From NCBI GenBank assembly GCA_947359465.1, contig OX375872.1, forward strand, positions 126,120,337-126,184,336: a DNA stretch of 64,000 nt, read 5' to 3'. Under the pieces are notes generated by a model, which was given only the letters and a program-made list of their open reading frames with translations, was not told the origin of the DNA and did not search any database. The first letter of the stretch is position 1. Each line of letters begins with the position of its first letter. Of this stretch, positions 19,531 through 31,379 are shown one piece after another. A program made the translations under genes and the position numbers. The stretch is from Metellina segmentata (taxonomy: Eukaryota > Arthropoda > Arachnida > Araneae > Tetragnathidae).

Positions 19531-20573
19531 GGTTTTATACATGGCATGGAAAAGGATTTTATCATAATATTCTATACCAACAACAACTCATTTAAAAAGG
19601 TAATTTGAAAATACATACCAACATATGTGCAATGAATCACAAAGCATGCTGAAAGAACTGGTGCACATTAAGTTTATTGTCATGGGATATGAATTCCATC
19701 CAAGGATCCTAGCTTAGGTGTTGCCTGGTTCAATAGAATGTGGATCTTTCACATGGGAACTGAAACATGGATTGGGTGTGAGAGAATGGCATGGGAAAAT
19801 AACTATATATTGAAAAAGCAACAACTGATTGAGTTTTATGAAAAGGTAAATTTAAATCTTGAGACAAATTCATCCTCATTAAAGAAGGGTCAAACAGGTC
19901 AGTCGATCAAAGTGACCATCAGAATTTGAGCATTTCTAATGTGAACACAGGAATTCACCTATACAAATCTTGCCGCAAGCCACTTCTGGGTTCGTCAACA
20001 AAAACCATATAAATCAGTCCAATAACATATCATCACGAATGAATACTAAATTGAGTTCAAATAGCATAGTCTAATCTCACATGTCATATAAACATTTAAT
20101 AGGATCTTGTAACTAGAGAGAAATGAATGAATATCTCACCACAGCACACCAAAAAGTATATTCTAGCATTTCATAAAGATCTGAGCATCACAAAACAAAT
20201 ACAATAGATACTTTCAGGGCCATCATATCTTATAAAAAGGTAGAAATTAGAAGCATTAGTGAATAATCAATGCAAAATCCATACCTTTATATCTTCCAGG
20301 AGTACGGGGAAATGAATCAGGACGCTTGCTGCTGTGCATGAAAACATTACAGAAATGAATCCCTCAAACACAGTTGACAGAAAGCCCCAACAGGTCAATT
20401 TATCAAAGGGACCATTGGGATTTGAGGATTACATCCAATCACTCACAGCAGATATGAATTCAACCAAACTGCAAGAAATTATTGTTTACTTTCCCCATGG
20501 AGATACAAATCCACCCCAAAAGTTTTATAAATGCATTGCTAATTATTGTTTACAGTCCCAAATGGTAGGTAAC
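19531..20573 (+). repeat. Internal module B (first of two per unit)
   Basis: It starts GGTTTTATACATGGCATGG and ends GGTAGGTAAC. It is repeated in the same orientation from 23631 to 24657, 4.1 kb further, at about 90% identity. It holds plus-strand open frames such as 19738-19929 (63 codons) and 20334-20603 (89 codons) that recur in all units but match no family. Confidence 0.85.
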
Positions 20574-21451
20574 GACACACATTCCCCCATTCTGTCGGTG
20601 TAAAAAAAAAAGTAAAAAACTTGATGATTAGATCCCTGTCCATTAGATTTATGTCAAGCGATGGCATCCCTCTCCATTAGAATCATGTTTCCGCGATGCA
20701 CGTTAAATTTGTTATAGATTTCATATTTCTGGTGCACATTAAATCTGTTGTGGATTCCTGCTTCCCAAATCTGGTATAACATACAGGTATAATCATTTTC
20801 TGAAAGCCACTCTGGTGCCATCTATAAAAGAAGCAACTGGGATTAGAAATCCCTGTTTTATTTATCCTGTCAGGATTTCTCCCAAACAACGAAAAGGTGT
20901 CATTTAAAAGCTTGAAAACACAATCCAAATAGGAGTTGATGCTCACTTTGTAGAAATCTTGTAACTTGCTGTAAGCTGTATGGGGATTTTAAACCTAATT
21001 GGCATATTTTTGCCTTCAGAAGAGAATACATGTTAAAATTTGTAGGATTTCATTTTCCGGTGCAGGATACAATTCCCTGGATATGGATAGCCCCATGAAC
21101 ATGTATTGTATAAGATGTAGATATTATGTGTGGCAAGAAAATGATTTATTCCCAAACCTATTCTCATGTGGTTTTCAATTTGGTATACAATTCACTGGAT
21201 AAAATCCCCATGACGTGTGGCATAAAAATGATTTTAGTTTATATACTTACAATGCCTTGGCAGAATTCACTGAAACAAGGAATTGAACAATTAAAAAAAA
21301 ACAATATATATATATAAATATATGAATATTTCCCATGGTTATTCAATAGCAGCTTGCAAAAAATTCGGACTACTCGTGTGCCAAATACCATTACTTCAAG
21401 AGTGGCCAAGAAACAAACACTTTCTAATCTTATAGCAGAATTCTCGCTGAT

Positions 21452-21637
21452 ATGGGAACTGAAACACAATGGATGATGTCAGGTCATCCTGAAAGCACAC
21501 TCGTACAGAGGGGCCTCAAACAGGTCGCAGTCTATCCGAGTGACCATCAGGATTTGAGAAGATTAAAAAATATCAGAGTATATGCTGAAAGACGTTCAAT
21601 CTCCATCCAGTTTCCAAAGGACGATAGCATACATTAA
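21452..21637 (+). other. Invariant 61-codon open frame
   Basis: The frame starts MGTETQWMMSGHPEST and ends FPKDDSIH. It is unchanged in all seven units (also 27954, 34235, 40509, 48731, 55003 and 61272), including the divergent copy 1. It is related at DNA level to the 63-codon frame of module B, both beginning around ATGGGAACTGAAAC, which points to a degenerate internal repeat. No signal peptide, domain or family is recognised. At 1-2% divergence between units, 186 identical bases are not strong proof of selection. Confidence 0.2.
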
Positions 21638-22543
21638 AATGTTTTTGGCTTAATATATTTTATGATCTATTCTCACAAACAGCTGTTATGTTTCTCTCCT
21701 GCGTGAAAACACAATCTAAATACTTAACTCTACTTAATGAATAACCTATTGATTGTGAAAACAAATAATGGAACAGCCTAGCAAAACATTACACTGAATA
21801 ATATTAAATACTTGTTGTTACATTTCTAGCATTGAACAAGTCTCACTCAATAAACATTCCTCGAAATGGGTCAATGTTTTCAAAGGCTCCAGATGAAAGA
21901 ATCTCACCGTTATATTGTATACTCTAACAGGAGTATGGGGATATGAATCAGGATGCTTGCTGATGTGTATATTTCCCCCGTGGCATTAGAGAAATGAATC
22001 TTAGAAACGCAGTCTTTCACACAAACTTGACAAAAAAAACCTAACAGGTCAATCGAGATTTGAGCATTTGTAAATTGACATGAATCACTCACAGCAGATA
22101 TGAATTCAACCAGACACACCGCTGCAGAATAGTTGCTAATTATTGTTTACTTTGAGTCAGTCCCATGGAGAGAGTAAATACAGATGCCTCAAAAAGTTTT
22201 TATAAATGCGTTGCTAATTATTGTTTACAGTCCCCATGGTAGGAAACAACACACATTTGAACTCACACCAATGCGGATCATTTCTTCACAGACAGCTGTG
22301 TATACATGAAGTGACATAAATAGTTTAAAAGATTCCCATGGAGATACAGATCCAATGAAAGAGTCCCATGGAGATACAAATCCTATGTAAACAACACACC
22401 AGTTGTTTAAATGGTGCTAATTACTGTAGTGACATGGCATTTAAAATTACATTTTATAGTTTTGTACTGCAAATGTAGCTTTCAATTAACAAGTAATACT
22501 TTTCATAAAACTTAATTTAATTAGTTTTAATGTCCTTCAACTA

Positions 22544-22640
22544 TATATAACCAGCAAGTATAGGTCGTATTACTCTACAAAATTCTTGTTACTTAAGAAT
22601 TTTGTACAGTAGTATGCCCTATACCTGCTGATCATATATA
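22544..22640. repeat. 97-nt imperfect hairpin, copy 1
   Basis: The left arm starts TATATAACCAGCAAGTATAG and the right arm ends CTATACCTGCTGATCATATA. The arms pair over about 45 nt with roughly 85% matches and close on a short loop around GTTACTTA. The inner part, ACAAAATTCTT with AAGAATTTTGT, pairs perfectly. The fold has the size and shape of a microRNA precursor but could equally be a decayed palindromic MITE. Confidence 0.8.
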
Positions 22641-23207
22641 TATATTTGATACAGTATTTGTAAATGTGAATGCAGCACCATCTCATAGCAAGCCGCATGA
22701 ATGACTTGTATGTGTGTGAACAGTTACAAATACATAATCTTTTGTAGGTGCAGTCTATCCCATCAGGATTTGAGAAGTTAATCGAAACAGGGTTTGTGCA
22801 TGGTAGGAATTTACAACACAGACATGCACGTTCAATCTGGGACAGTGTTTGTAAATGTGAATGCAGCTCACTTGTGAACAGTTACAATCGGTATGTAAAT
22901 CTGCCATGACATTGAATTAAAAAAAAAGTATTTTCTTCCTATTGCCACATGTGTCGAGATCAATCCAGCCAAAAATAACAACCAGTGTCAAATAAATTAC
23001 CAGCAACCTAAAATGTTTTTTTTACTTGAAATGAAATATCAACCAGTTTTAGTTTCCAATCCAAAAAAAGTAAATTAGCAAGCCAGAATTCACAACAGTT
23101 GCGTTTATCAACAAAAAAGCACCGTTTTGCTTCAAATGTAAACAATACTTGGGAAAATGAAACCCTGATCCAAATCCCATGACCAGTTTTAACGTGCCTC
23201 AGGATAT

Positions 23208-23248
23208 GGGAAAATGAAACCCTGATCCAATACAGATTTAACAGGCAC
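23208..23248 (-). repeat. Inverted copy of the 43-bp unit motif
   Basis: On the minus strand this reads GTGC, then GTTAAATCTG, TTGGATCAGGG and TTTCATTTTCC, and matches the direct copy at 23480-23522 at about 36 of 40 positions. Further inverted, weaker copies follow at 23249-23380. Together the two orientations could form a long cruciform. Confidence 0.7.
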
Positions 23249-23479
23249 ATGAATTTAGAAAAATGAAACAATGACTACAGATTTAACGTGCACCAGATTT
23301 AAACAATGAAACCATGACAGTTGTAAAGGCACGACCGATTGATTTGTACACTAGATTTGGGAAAATGAAAACCTGATCCTTTTCAAGAATCTAAACACAG
23401 TAACACCAAAAATGTTTGTCTGAAACCTTTTCCTAAAAAAAACTTTTCTGAAACCTTTTACTAAAAATACAGGACACAG

Positions 23480-23522
23480 GTGCATGTTAAATCTGTTGTC
23501 TTGGATCAGGATTTCATTTTCC
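23480..23522 (+). repeat. Direct copy of the 43-bp unit motif
   Basis: It contains GTGCATGTTAAATCTG, then TGGATCAGGATTTCATTTTCC with one residue omitted here. Related direct copies lie at 19662, 20697, 20732, 21027, 23541 and 23759, so the motif is a building block of the unit. Confidence 0.7.
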
Positions 23523-23630
23523 TAAAATTAAGGAGAAAAGCTGCATGTTAAATCTGTTGTCTTGAGGTTATTCAATGGGGTGTGGATAGTTCTCATGGTA
23601 ACTGAAACCTGGTTGGGTGTATGTTATACG

Positions 23631-24657
23631 AGTTTTATACATGGCATGGAAAAGGGTTCTAGCAAGATATTCTATAGCAACCACAACTCATTTAAAAAGG
23701 TAACTAAAAATACATACCAACTTAGTGCAATGAATCACAAAGCATGCTCAAAGAACAGGTGCACATTCAATTTATTGTCATGGGATATGAATTCCATCCA
23801 AGGATCCTAGCTCAGGTGTTGTATGGATCTTTCATATGAGAACTGAAACATGGATTGGGTTTGAGAGAATAGCATGGGAAAATAAGTTGATACTGAAAAA
23901 AACAAGCACTGATTGAGTTATGTGAAAAGGTAAATTCAAATCTCGGGAGAAATACATCCTCCTGAAAGAAGGGCAACCAGTCAGTGACCATCAGAATTTG
24001 AGCATTTGTAAATGTGAACACAGTAATTCACCCATACAAATCTTGCAGCAAGCCATTACTGGGTTTGTCAACAAAAAACAGATAAATCTGTCCAATAACA
24101 CATCACAACGAATGAATACTAAATTGAGTTCAATGAGCATAATAAAATCTCGCATGTCAAATAAACATTTAATCGAATCTTGTAACTAGAGAGAAATGAA
24201 TGAATATCTCACCACTGCACACCAAAAAGTATATTCTAGCATGTCATAAAGATCGGAGCATCACAAAACAAATTCAATAGATACTTTAAGGGCCATCAAA
24301 TCTTAGAAATCGGTATAAATGAGAAGCATTAGTGAATAATCAATGCAAAATCCATACCTTTATATCTTCCAGGAGTACGGGGATATGAATCAGGATGCTT
24401 GCTGCTGTGCATGAAAACATTACAAAAATGAATCACTCAAACACAGACTACACACAGTTGACAGAAAGCCCCAACAGGTCAATTTATCAATGGGACCATT
24501 GGGATTTGAGCATTTCATCCAATCACTCACAGCACATATGAATTCAACCAAACTGCAGGAAATTATTGTTTACTTTCCCCATGGAGATACAAATCCATCC
24601 CATAAGTTTTATAAATGTGTTGCTAATTATTGTTCACAGTCCAAAATGGTAGGTAAC
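23631..24657 (+). repeat. Internal module B' (second of two)
   Basis: This duplicate of 19531-20573 spans the arbitrary border between copies 1 and 2. It lacks downstream B-type sequence because a truncated Copia 5' end is joined at its GGTAGGTAAC end. In later copies a deletion of about 158 bp has shortened it. Confidence 0.85.
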
Positions 24658-25112
24658 AACCGGACACATACGACTTCCATCAACAATAGATGGGAGATCA
24701 TATTGTTCCAAATGCATTTTCATTTGCCCCTTCCACTTACTCCAATTTCCAGCTCCTTCCACTTTGTCTATCTGTACCTTTAGATCAGCTATACTAGCGA
24801 CTCGCTCTGCTTGGCCTAACTTAATAAAGTTCGTTTTCCTTTTCAAAAACTTTAGATTTACTTCACTTAGTTTTAAAACGCGATAAGCCCATAACCTGAT
24901 ACGATTATCAACAAATCAGGGTCATCAAAAAAAACAGGAAAACTCAAGGGATAAGAGAATAAGCATTTAATATGGAAACAAAATACATATTACACAAAAG
25001 AGAATAGAATGCATTAGTGAGAAGTTGTAGTTAATACAACAGGTATATAAGTGGAGTTGTAGCTCGTCTCTTTTCCAACAACATTGCCAAGTTCATTTCT
25101 CATTACAAGTCA
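24653..25112 (-). mobile_element. Truncated Copia 5' end, unit copy 2
   Basis: This is the same gag start, primer site and LTR as at 18131-18596. The gag frame is open for about 70 codons here. Confidence 0.75.
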
Positions 25113-28100
25113 CCATAATATTTATAGGTTTCAAGTTGTATTTCAAAAACATATCAGCATGCAGAAACGAAGGTTTTCCTGGATTTTAAAATCATCCATG
25201 TGTACCTCAGGTCTTTAATAATAATGTCTAAATTACCATAGTGAAATTTAATCTGAATCTAATGGCATTTCATATTTAAAGAAATCTAAAAAAAACCCAG
25301 ATTGCAGGTATATGAGCTTCTTTCTTCCACGCTATGCTTTCGCTATAAAACGGCCTGATCCATTGCAGTTGTAATTTAAATGACGTGTTTTTTTTTCCTT
25401 GATCGGTTTTTATTGTGTTTTCATTACCTCTTGCCTAAATATTTATCAGGATGGAAATGTTTTGCTTTTTTCTCATGTTGCATTGCATTTCTGTGTCTAT
25501 TTCTTCAATTTGTTGAGATGTATTTGGTATTCACTGATTTATATGAAGCATTGGATTCAATGTTGACTATTTTAGAAGCAAGCATTTATAAAGGATGGCT
25601 TAGATTCAAATTAGTTTTGTTGCAGTGTTTGCATCCACTTTTAACATATATATGTCTGGAATTTTGTTGCTTTATTTCTCCTATACATTGAGCAAATATA
25701 TTGTTCATTTGTGCCAGTATGATGCTTTTGAAAACAACTTTAATATAACCTTTCAGATATCCATCTGAGAAAGAAAATTAATGCTGAGTTGCGTGCCATG
25801 ATTACACAAAGTCTTCTATCTAATAAAGAAAATATTGACTTGTGTGTAATAAAAACTGGTTTAATAAAACTTATAAAATCTTCATTGTTGCAATTTTTTA
25901 CTTGCATTTATGAATTAATGTTGAAGTTTCTTTCCTAGTTTCTAAAAATATAAACATGGATGACCCTAAATATTTGTCTCGGAACAGTTCTGTTATCAGT
26001 TTTTATGGTCAATTGGTGTCATTCTGTAAGACAATCTAATGAGGTTTTATACATGGCATGGAAAAGGATTTTAGCATAATATTCTACACCAACAACAACT
26101 CATTTAAAAAGGTAATTTGAAAATACATACCAACATATGTGCAATGAATCACAAAGCATGCTGAAAGAACTGGTGCACATTAAGTTTATTGTCATGGGAT
26201 ATGAATTCCATCCAAGGATCCTAGCTTAGGTGTTGCCTGGTTCAATAGAATGTGGATCTTTCACATGGGAACTGAAACATGGATTGGGTGTGAGAGAATG
26301 GCATGGGAAAATAACTATATATTGAAAAAGCAACAACTGATTGAGTTTTATGAAAAGGTAAATTTAAATCTTGAGACAAATTCATCCTCATTAAAGAAGG
26401 GTCAAACAGGTCAGTCGATCAAAGTGACCATCAGAATTTGAGCATTTCTAATGTGAACACAGGAATTCACCTATACAAATCTTGCCGCAAGCCACTTCTG
26501 GGTTCGTCAACAAAAACCATATAAATCAGTCCAATAACATATCATCACGAATGAATACTAAATTGAGTTCAAATAGCATAGTCTAATCTCACATGTCATA
26601 TAAACATTTAATAGGATCTTGTAACTAGAGAGAAATGAATGAATATCTCACCACAGCACACCAAAAAGTATATTCTAGCATTTCATAAAGATCTGAGCAT
26701 CACAAAACATATTCAATACATACTTTCAGTGCCATCATATCTTATAAAAAGGTAGAAATTAGAAGCATTAGTGAATAATCAATGCAAAATCCATACCTTT
26801 ATATCTTCCAGGAGTACGGGGATATGAATCAGGACGCTTGCTGCTGTGCATGAAAACATTACAGAAATGAATCCCTCAAACACAGTTGACAGAAAGCCCC
26901 AACAGGTCAATTTATCAAAGGGACCATTGGGATTTGAGGATTACATCCAATCACTCACAGCAGATATGAATTCAACCAAACTGCAAGAAATTATTGTTTA
27001 CTTTCCCCATGGAGATACAAATCCACCCCAAAAGTTTTATAAATGCATTGCTAATTATTGTTTACAGTCCCAAATGGTAGGTAACGACACACAGTCCCCC
27101 ATTCTGTCGGTGTAAAAAAAAAAGCAAAAAACTTGATGATTGGATCCCTGTCTATTAGATTCAAGTCAAGCGATGGCATCCCTCTCCATTAGAATCATGT
27201 TTCCGTGATGCACGTTAAATTTGTTATGGATTTCATATTTCTGGTGCACATTAAATCTGTTGTGGATTCATGCTTCCCAAATCTGGTATAACATACAGGT
27301 ATAATCATTTCCTGAAAGCCACTCTGGTGCCATCTATAAAAGAAGCAACTGGGATTAGAAATCCCTGTTTTATTTATCCTGTCAGGATTTCTCCCAAACA
27401 ATGAAAAGGTGTCATTTAAAAGCTTGAAAACACAATCCAAATAGCAGTTGATGCTCACTTTGTAGAAATCTTGTAACTCGCTGTAAGCTGTATGGGGATT
27501 TTAAACCTAATTGGCATATTTTTGCCTTCAGAAGAGAATACATGTTAAAATTTGTAGGATTTCATTTTCCGGTGCAGGATACAATTCCCTGGATATGGAT
27601 AGCCCCATGAACATGTATTGTATAAGATGTAGATATTATGTGTGGCAAGAAAATGATTGTTTCCCAAACCTATTCTCATGTGGTTTTCAATTTGGGATAC
27701 AATTCACTGGGGATAAAATCCCCATGACGTGTGGCATAAAAATGATTTCAGTATATATACTTACAATGCCTTGGCAGAATTCACTGAAACAAGGAATTGA
27801 ACAATTAAAAAAAACAATATATATATAAATATTTCCCATGGTTATTCAATAGCAGCTTGCAAAAAATTCGGACTACTCGTGTGTAAATACCATTACTTCA
27901 AGTGTGACCAAGAAACAAACACTTTCTAATCTTATAGCAGAATTCTCGCTGATATGGGAACTGAAACACAATGGATGATGTCAGGTCATCCTGAAAGCAC
28001 ACTCGTACAGAGGGGCCTCAAACAGGTCGCAGTCTATCCGAGTGACCATCAGGATTTGAGAAGATTAAAAAATATCAGAGTATATGCTGAAAGACGTTCA

Positions 28101-29045
28101 ATCTCCATCCAGTTTCCAAAGGACGATAGCATACATTAAAATGTTTTTGGCTTAATATATTTTATGATCTATTCTCACAAACAGCTGTTATTTTTCTCTC
28201 CTGCTTGAAAACACAATCTAAATACTTAACTCTACTTAATGAATAACCTATTGATTGTGAAAACAAATAATGGAACAGCCTAGCAAAACATTACACTGAA
28301 TAATATTAAATACTTGTTGTTACATTTCTAGCATTGAACAAGTCTCACTCAATAAACATTCCTCGAAATGGGTCAATGTTTTCAAAGGCTCCAGATGAAA
28401 GAATCTCACCGTTATATTGTATACTCTAACAGGAGTATGGGGATATGAATCAGGATGCTTGCTGATGTGTATATTTCCCCCGTGGCATTAGAGAAATGAA
28501 TCTTAGAAACGCAGTCTTTCACACAAACTTGACAAAAAAAACCTAACAGGTCAATCGAGATTTGAGCATTTGTAAATTGACATGAATCACTCACAGCAGA
28601 TATGAATTCAACCAGACACACCGCTGCAGAATAGTTGCTAATTATTGTTTACTTTGAGTCAGTCCCATGGAGAGAGTAAATACAGATGCCTCAAAAAGTT
28701 TTTATAAATGCGTTGCTAATTATTGTTTACAGTCCCCATGGTAGGAAACAACACACATTTGAACTCACACCAATGCGGATCATTTCTTCACAGACAGCTG
28801 TGTATACATGAAGTGACATAAATAGTTTAAAAGATTCCCATGGAGATACAGATCCAATGAAAGAGTCCCATGGAGATACAAATCCTATGTAAACAACACA
28901 CCAGTTGTTTAAATGGTGCTAATTACTGTAGTGACATGGCATTTAAAATTACATTTTATAGTTTTGTACTGCAAATGTAGCTTTCAATTAACAAGTAATA
29001 CTTTTCATAAAACTTAATTTAATTAGTTTTAATGTCCTTCAACTA

Positions 29046-29142
29046 TATATAACCAGCAAGTATAGGTCATATTACTCTACAAAATTCTTGTTACTTAAGA
29101 ATTTTGTACAGTAGTATGCCCTATACCTGCTGATCATATATA
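29046..29142. repeat. 97-nt hairpin, copy 2
   Basis: Same fold as at 22544. One base of the left arm differs from copy 1 (GGTCAT instead of GGTCGT), as in all later copies. Confidence 0.8.
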
Positions 29143-30914
29143 TATATATTTGATACAGTATTTGTAAATGTGAATGCAGCACCATCTCATAGCAAGCCCC
29201 ATGAATGACTTGTATGTGTGTGAACAGTTACAAATACATAATCTTTTGTAGGTGCAGTCTATCCCATCAGGATTTGAGAAGTTAATCGAAACAGGGTTTG
29301 TGCATGGTAGGAATTTACAACACAGACATGCACGTTCAATCTGGGACAGTGTTTGTAAATGTGAATGCAGCTCACTTGTGAACAGTTACAATCGGTATGT
29401 AAATCTGCCATGACATTGAATTTAAAAAAAAGTATTTTCTTCCTATTGCCACATGTGTCGAGATCAATCCAGCCAAAAATAACAACCAGTGTCAAATAAA
29501 TTACCAGCAACCTAAAATGTTTTTTTTACTTGAAATGAAATATCAACCAGTTTTAGTTTCCAATCCAAAAAAAGTAAATTAGCAAGCCAGAATTCACAAC
29601 AGTTGCGTTTATCAACAAAAAAGCACCGTTTTGCTTCAAATGTAAACAATACTTGGGAAAATGAAACCCTGATCCAATACAGATGTAACATGCACATGAA
29701 TTTAGAAAAATGAAACAATGACTACAGATTTAACGTGCACCAGATTTAAACAATGAAACCATGACAGTTGTAAAGGCACAACCAATTGATTTGTACACTA
29801 GATTTGGGAAAATGAAACCCTGATCCTTTTCAAGAATCTAAACACAGTAACACCAAAAATGTTTGTCTGAAACCTTTTCCTAAAAAAAACATTTCTGAAA
29901 CCTTTTACTAAAAATACAGGAGACAGGTGCATGTTAAATCTGTTGTCTTGGATCAGGATTTCATTTTCCTAAAATTAAGGAGAAAGCTGCATGTTAAATC
30001 TGTTGTCTTGAGGTTATTCAATGGGATGTGGATAGTTCTCATGGGAACTGAAACCTGGTTGGGTGTATGTTACACGAGTTTTATACATGGCATGGAAAAG
30101 GGTTCTAGCAAGATATTCTATAGCAACCACAACTCATTTAAAAAGGTAACTAAAAATACATACCAACTTAGTGCAATGAATCACAAAGCATGCTCAAAGA
30201 ACAGGTGCACATTCAATTTATTGTCATGGGATATGAATTCCATCCAAGGATCCTAGCTCAGGTGTTGTATGGATCTTTCATATGAGAACTGAAACATGGA
30301 TTGGGTTTGAGAGAATAGCATGGGAAAATAAGTTGATACTGAAAAAAACAACCACTGATTGAGAACCAGATAAATCAGTCCAATAACACATCACAACGAA
30401 TGAATACTAAATTGAGTTCAATGAGCATAATCAAATCTCACATGTCAAATAAACATTTAATCGGATCTTGTAACTAGAGAGAAATGAATGAATATCTCAC
30501 CACTGCACACCAAAAAGTATATTCTAGCATGTCATAAAGATCGGAGCATCACAAAACAAATACAATAGATACTTTCAGGGCCATCAAATCTTATAAATAG
30601 GTATAAATGAGAAGCATTTGTGAATAATCAATGCAAAATCCATACCTTTATATCTTCCAGGAGTACGGGGATATGAATCAGGATGCTTGCTGCTGTGCAT
30701 GAAAACATTACAAAAATGAATCACTCAAACACAGACTACACACAGTTGACAGAAAGCCCCAACAGGTCAATTTATCAATGGGACCATTGGGATTTGAGCA
30801 TTTCATCCAATCACTCACAGCACATATGAATTCAACCAAACTGCAGGAAATTATTGTTTACTTTCCCCATGGAGATACAAATCCATCCCAAAAGTTTTAT
30901 AAATGTGTTGGTAG

Positions 30915-31379
30915 GTAACAACCGGACACATACGACTTCCATCAACAATAGATGGGAGATCATATTGTTCCAAATGCATTTCCATTTGCCCCTTCCACTT
31001 ACTCCAATTTCCAGCTCCTTCCACTTTGTCTATCTGTACCTTTAGATCAGCTATACTAGCGACTCGCTCTGCTAGGCCTAACTTAATAAAGTTCGCTTTC
31101 CTTTTCAAAAACTGCAGATTTACTTCACTTAGTTTTAAAACGTGATAAGCCCATAACCTGATACGATTATCAACAAATCAGGGTCATCAAACAAAACAGG
31201 AAAACTCAAGGGCTAAGAGAATAAGAATTTAATATGTAAACAAAATACATATTACACAAAAGAGAATAGAATGCATTAGTGAGAAGTTGTAGTTGTAGTT
31301 AATACAACAGGTATATAAGTTGAGTTGTAGCTCGTCTTTTTCCAACAACATTGCCAAGTTCATTTCTCATTACAAGTCA
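30915..31379 (-). mobile_element. Truncated Copia 5' end, unit copy 3
   Basis: Gag start, primer site and LTR as in copy 1. An 85-codon minus-strand frame spans the gag part and the unit junction. Confidence 0.75.

Larger units (their letters stand above)
17575..24096 (+). repeat. Macrosatellite unit, copy 1 (6,522 bp)
   Basis: This is the edge copy and the most divergent. It alone carries a segment of about 158 bp at 23918-24076 and one of about 57 bp near 23182-23240 that copies 2-7 lack. Like copy 2, it keeps 27 bp just before the gag junction (about 18102-18128) that copies 3-7 have lost. Unit layout here: A module 17575-18130, gag fragment and LTR 18131-18596, Y block 18597-19525, B module 19531-20573, motif-rich middle 20574-21450, 61-codon frame 21452-21637, B-like remnant 21926-22400, hairpin 22544-22640, motif blocks 22740-23570, and second B module 23631 into copy 2. 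Confidence 0.96.
24097..30384 (+). repeat. Macrosatellite unit, copy 2 (6,288 bp)
   Basis: It lacks the 158-bp and 57-bp segments of copy 1 but keeps the 27-bp segment before the gag junction. Its second half shares variants with copies 6-7 (for example GGGGATAAAATCC near 27709 and TTATTTTTCTCTCC near 28189) and its end shares variants with copy 7 only. Confidence 0.97.
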
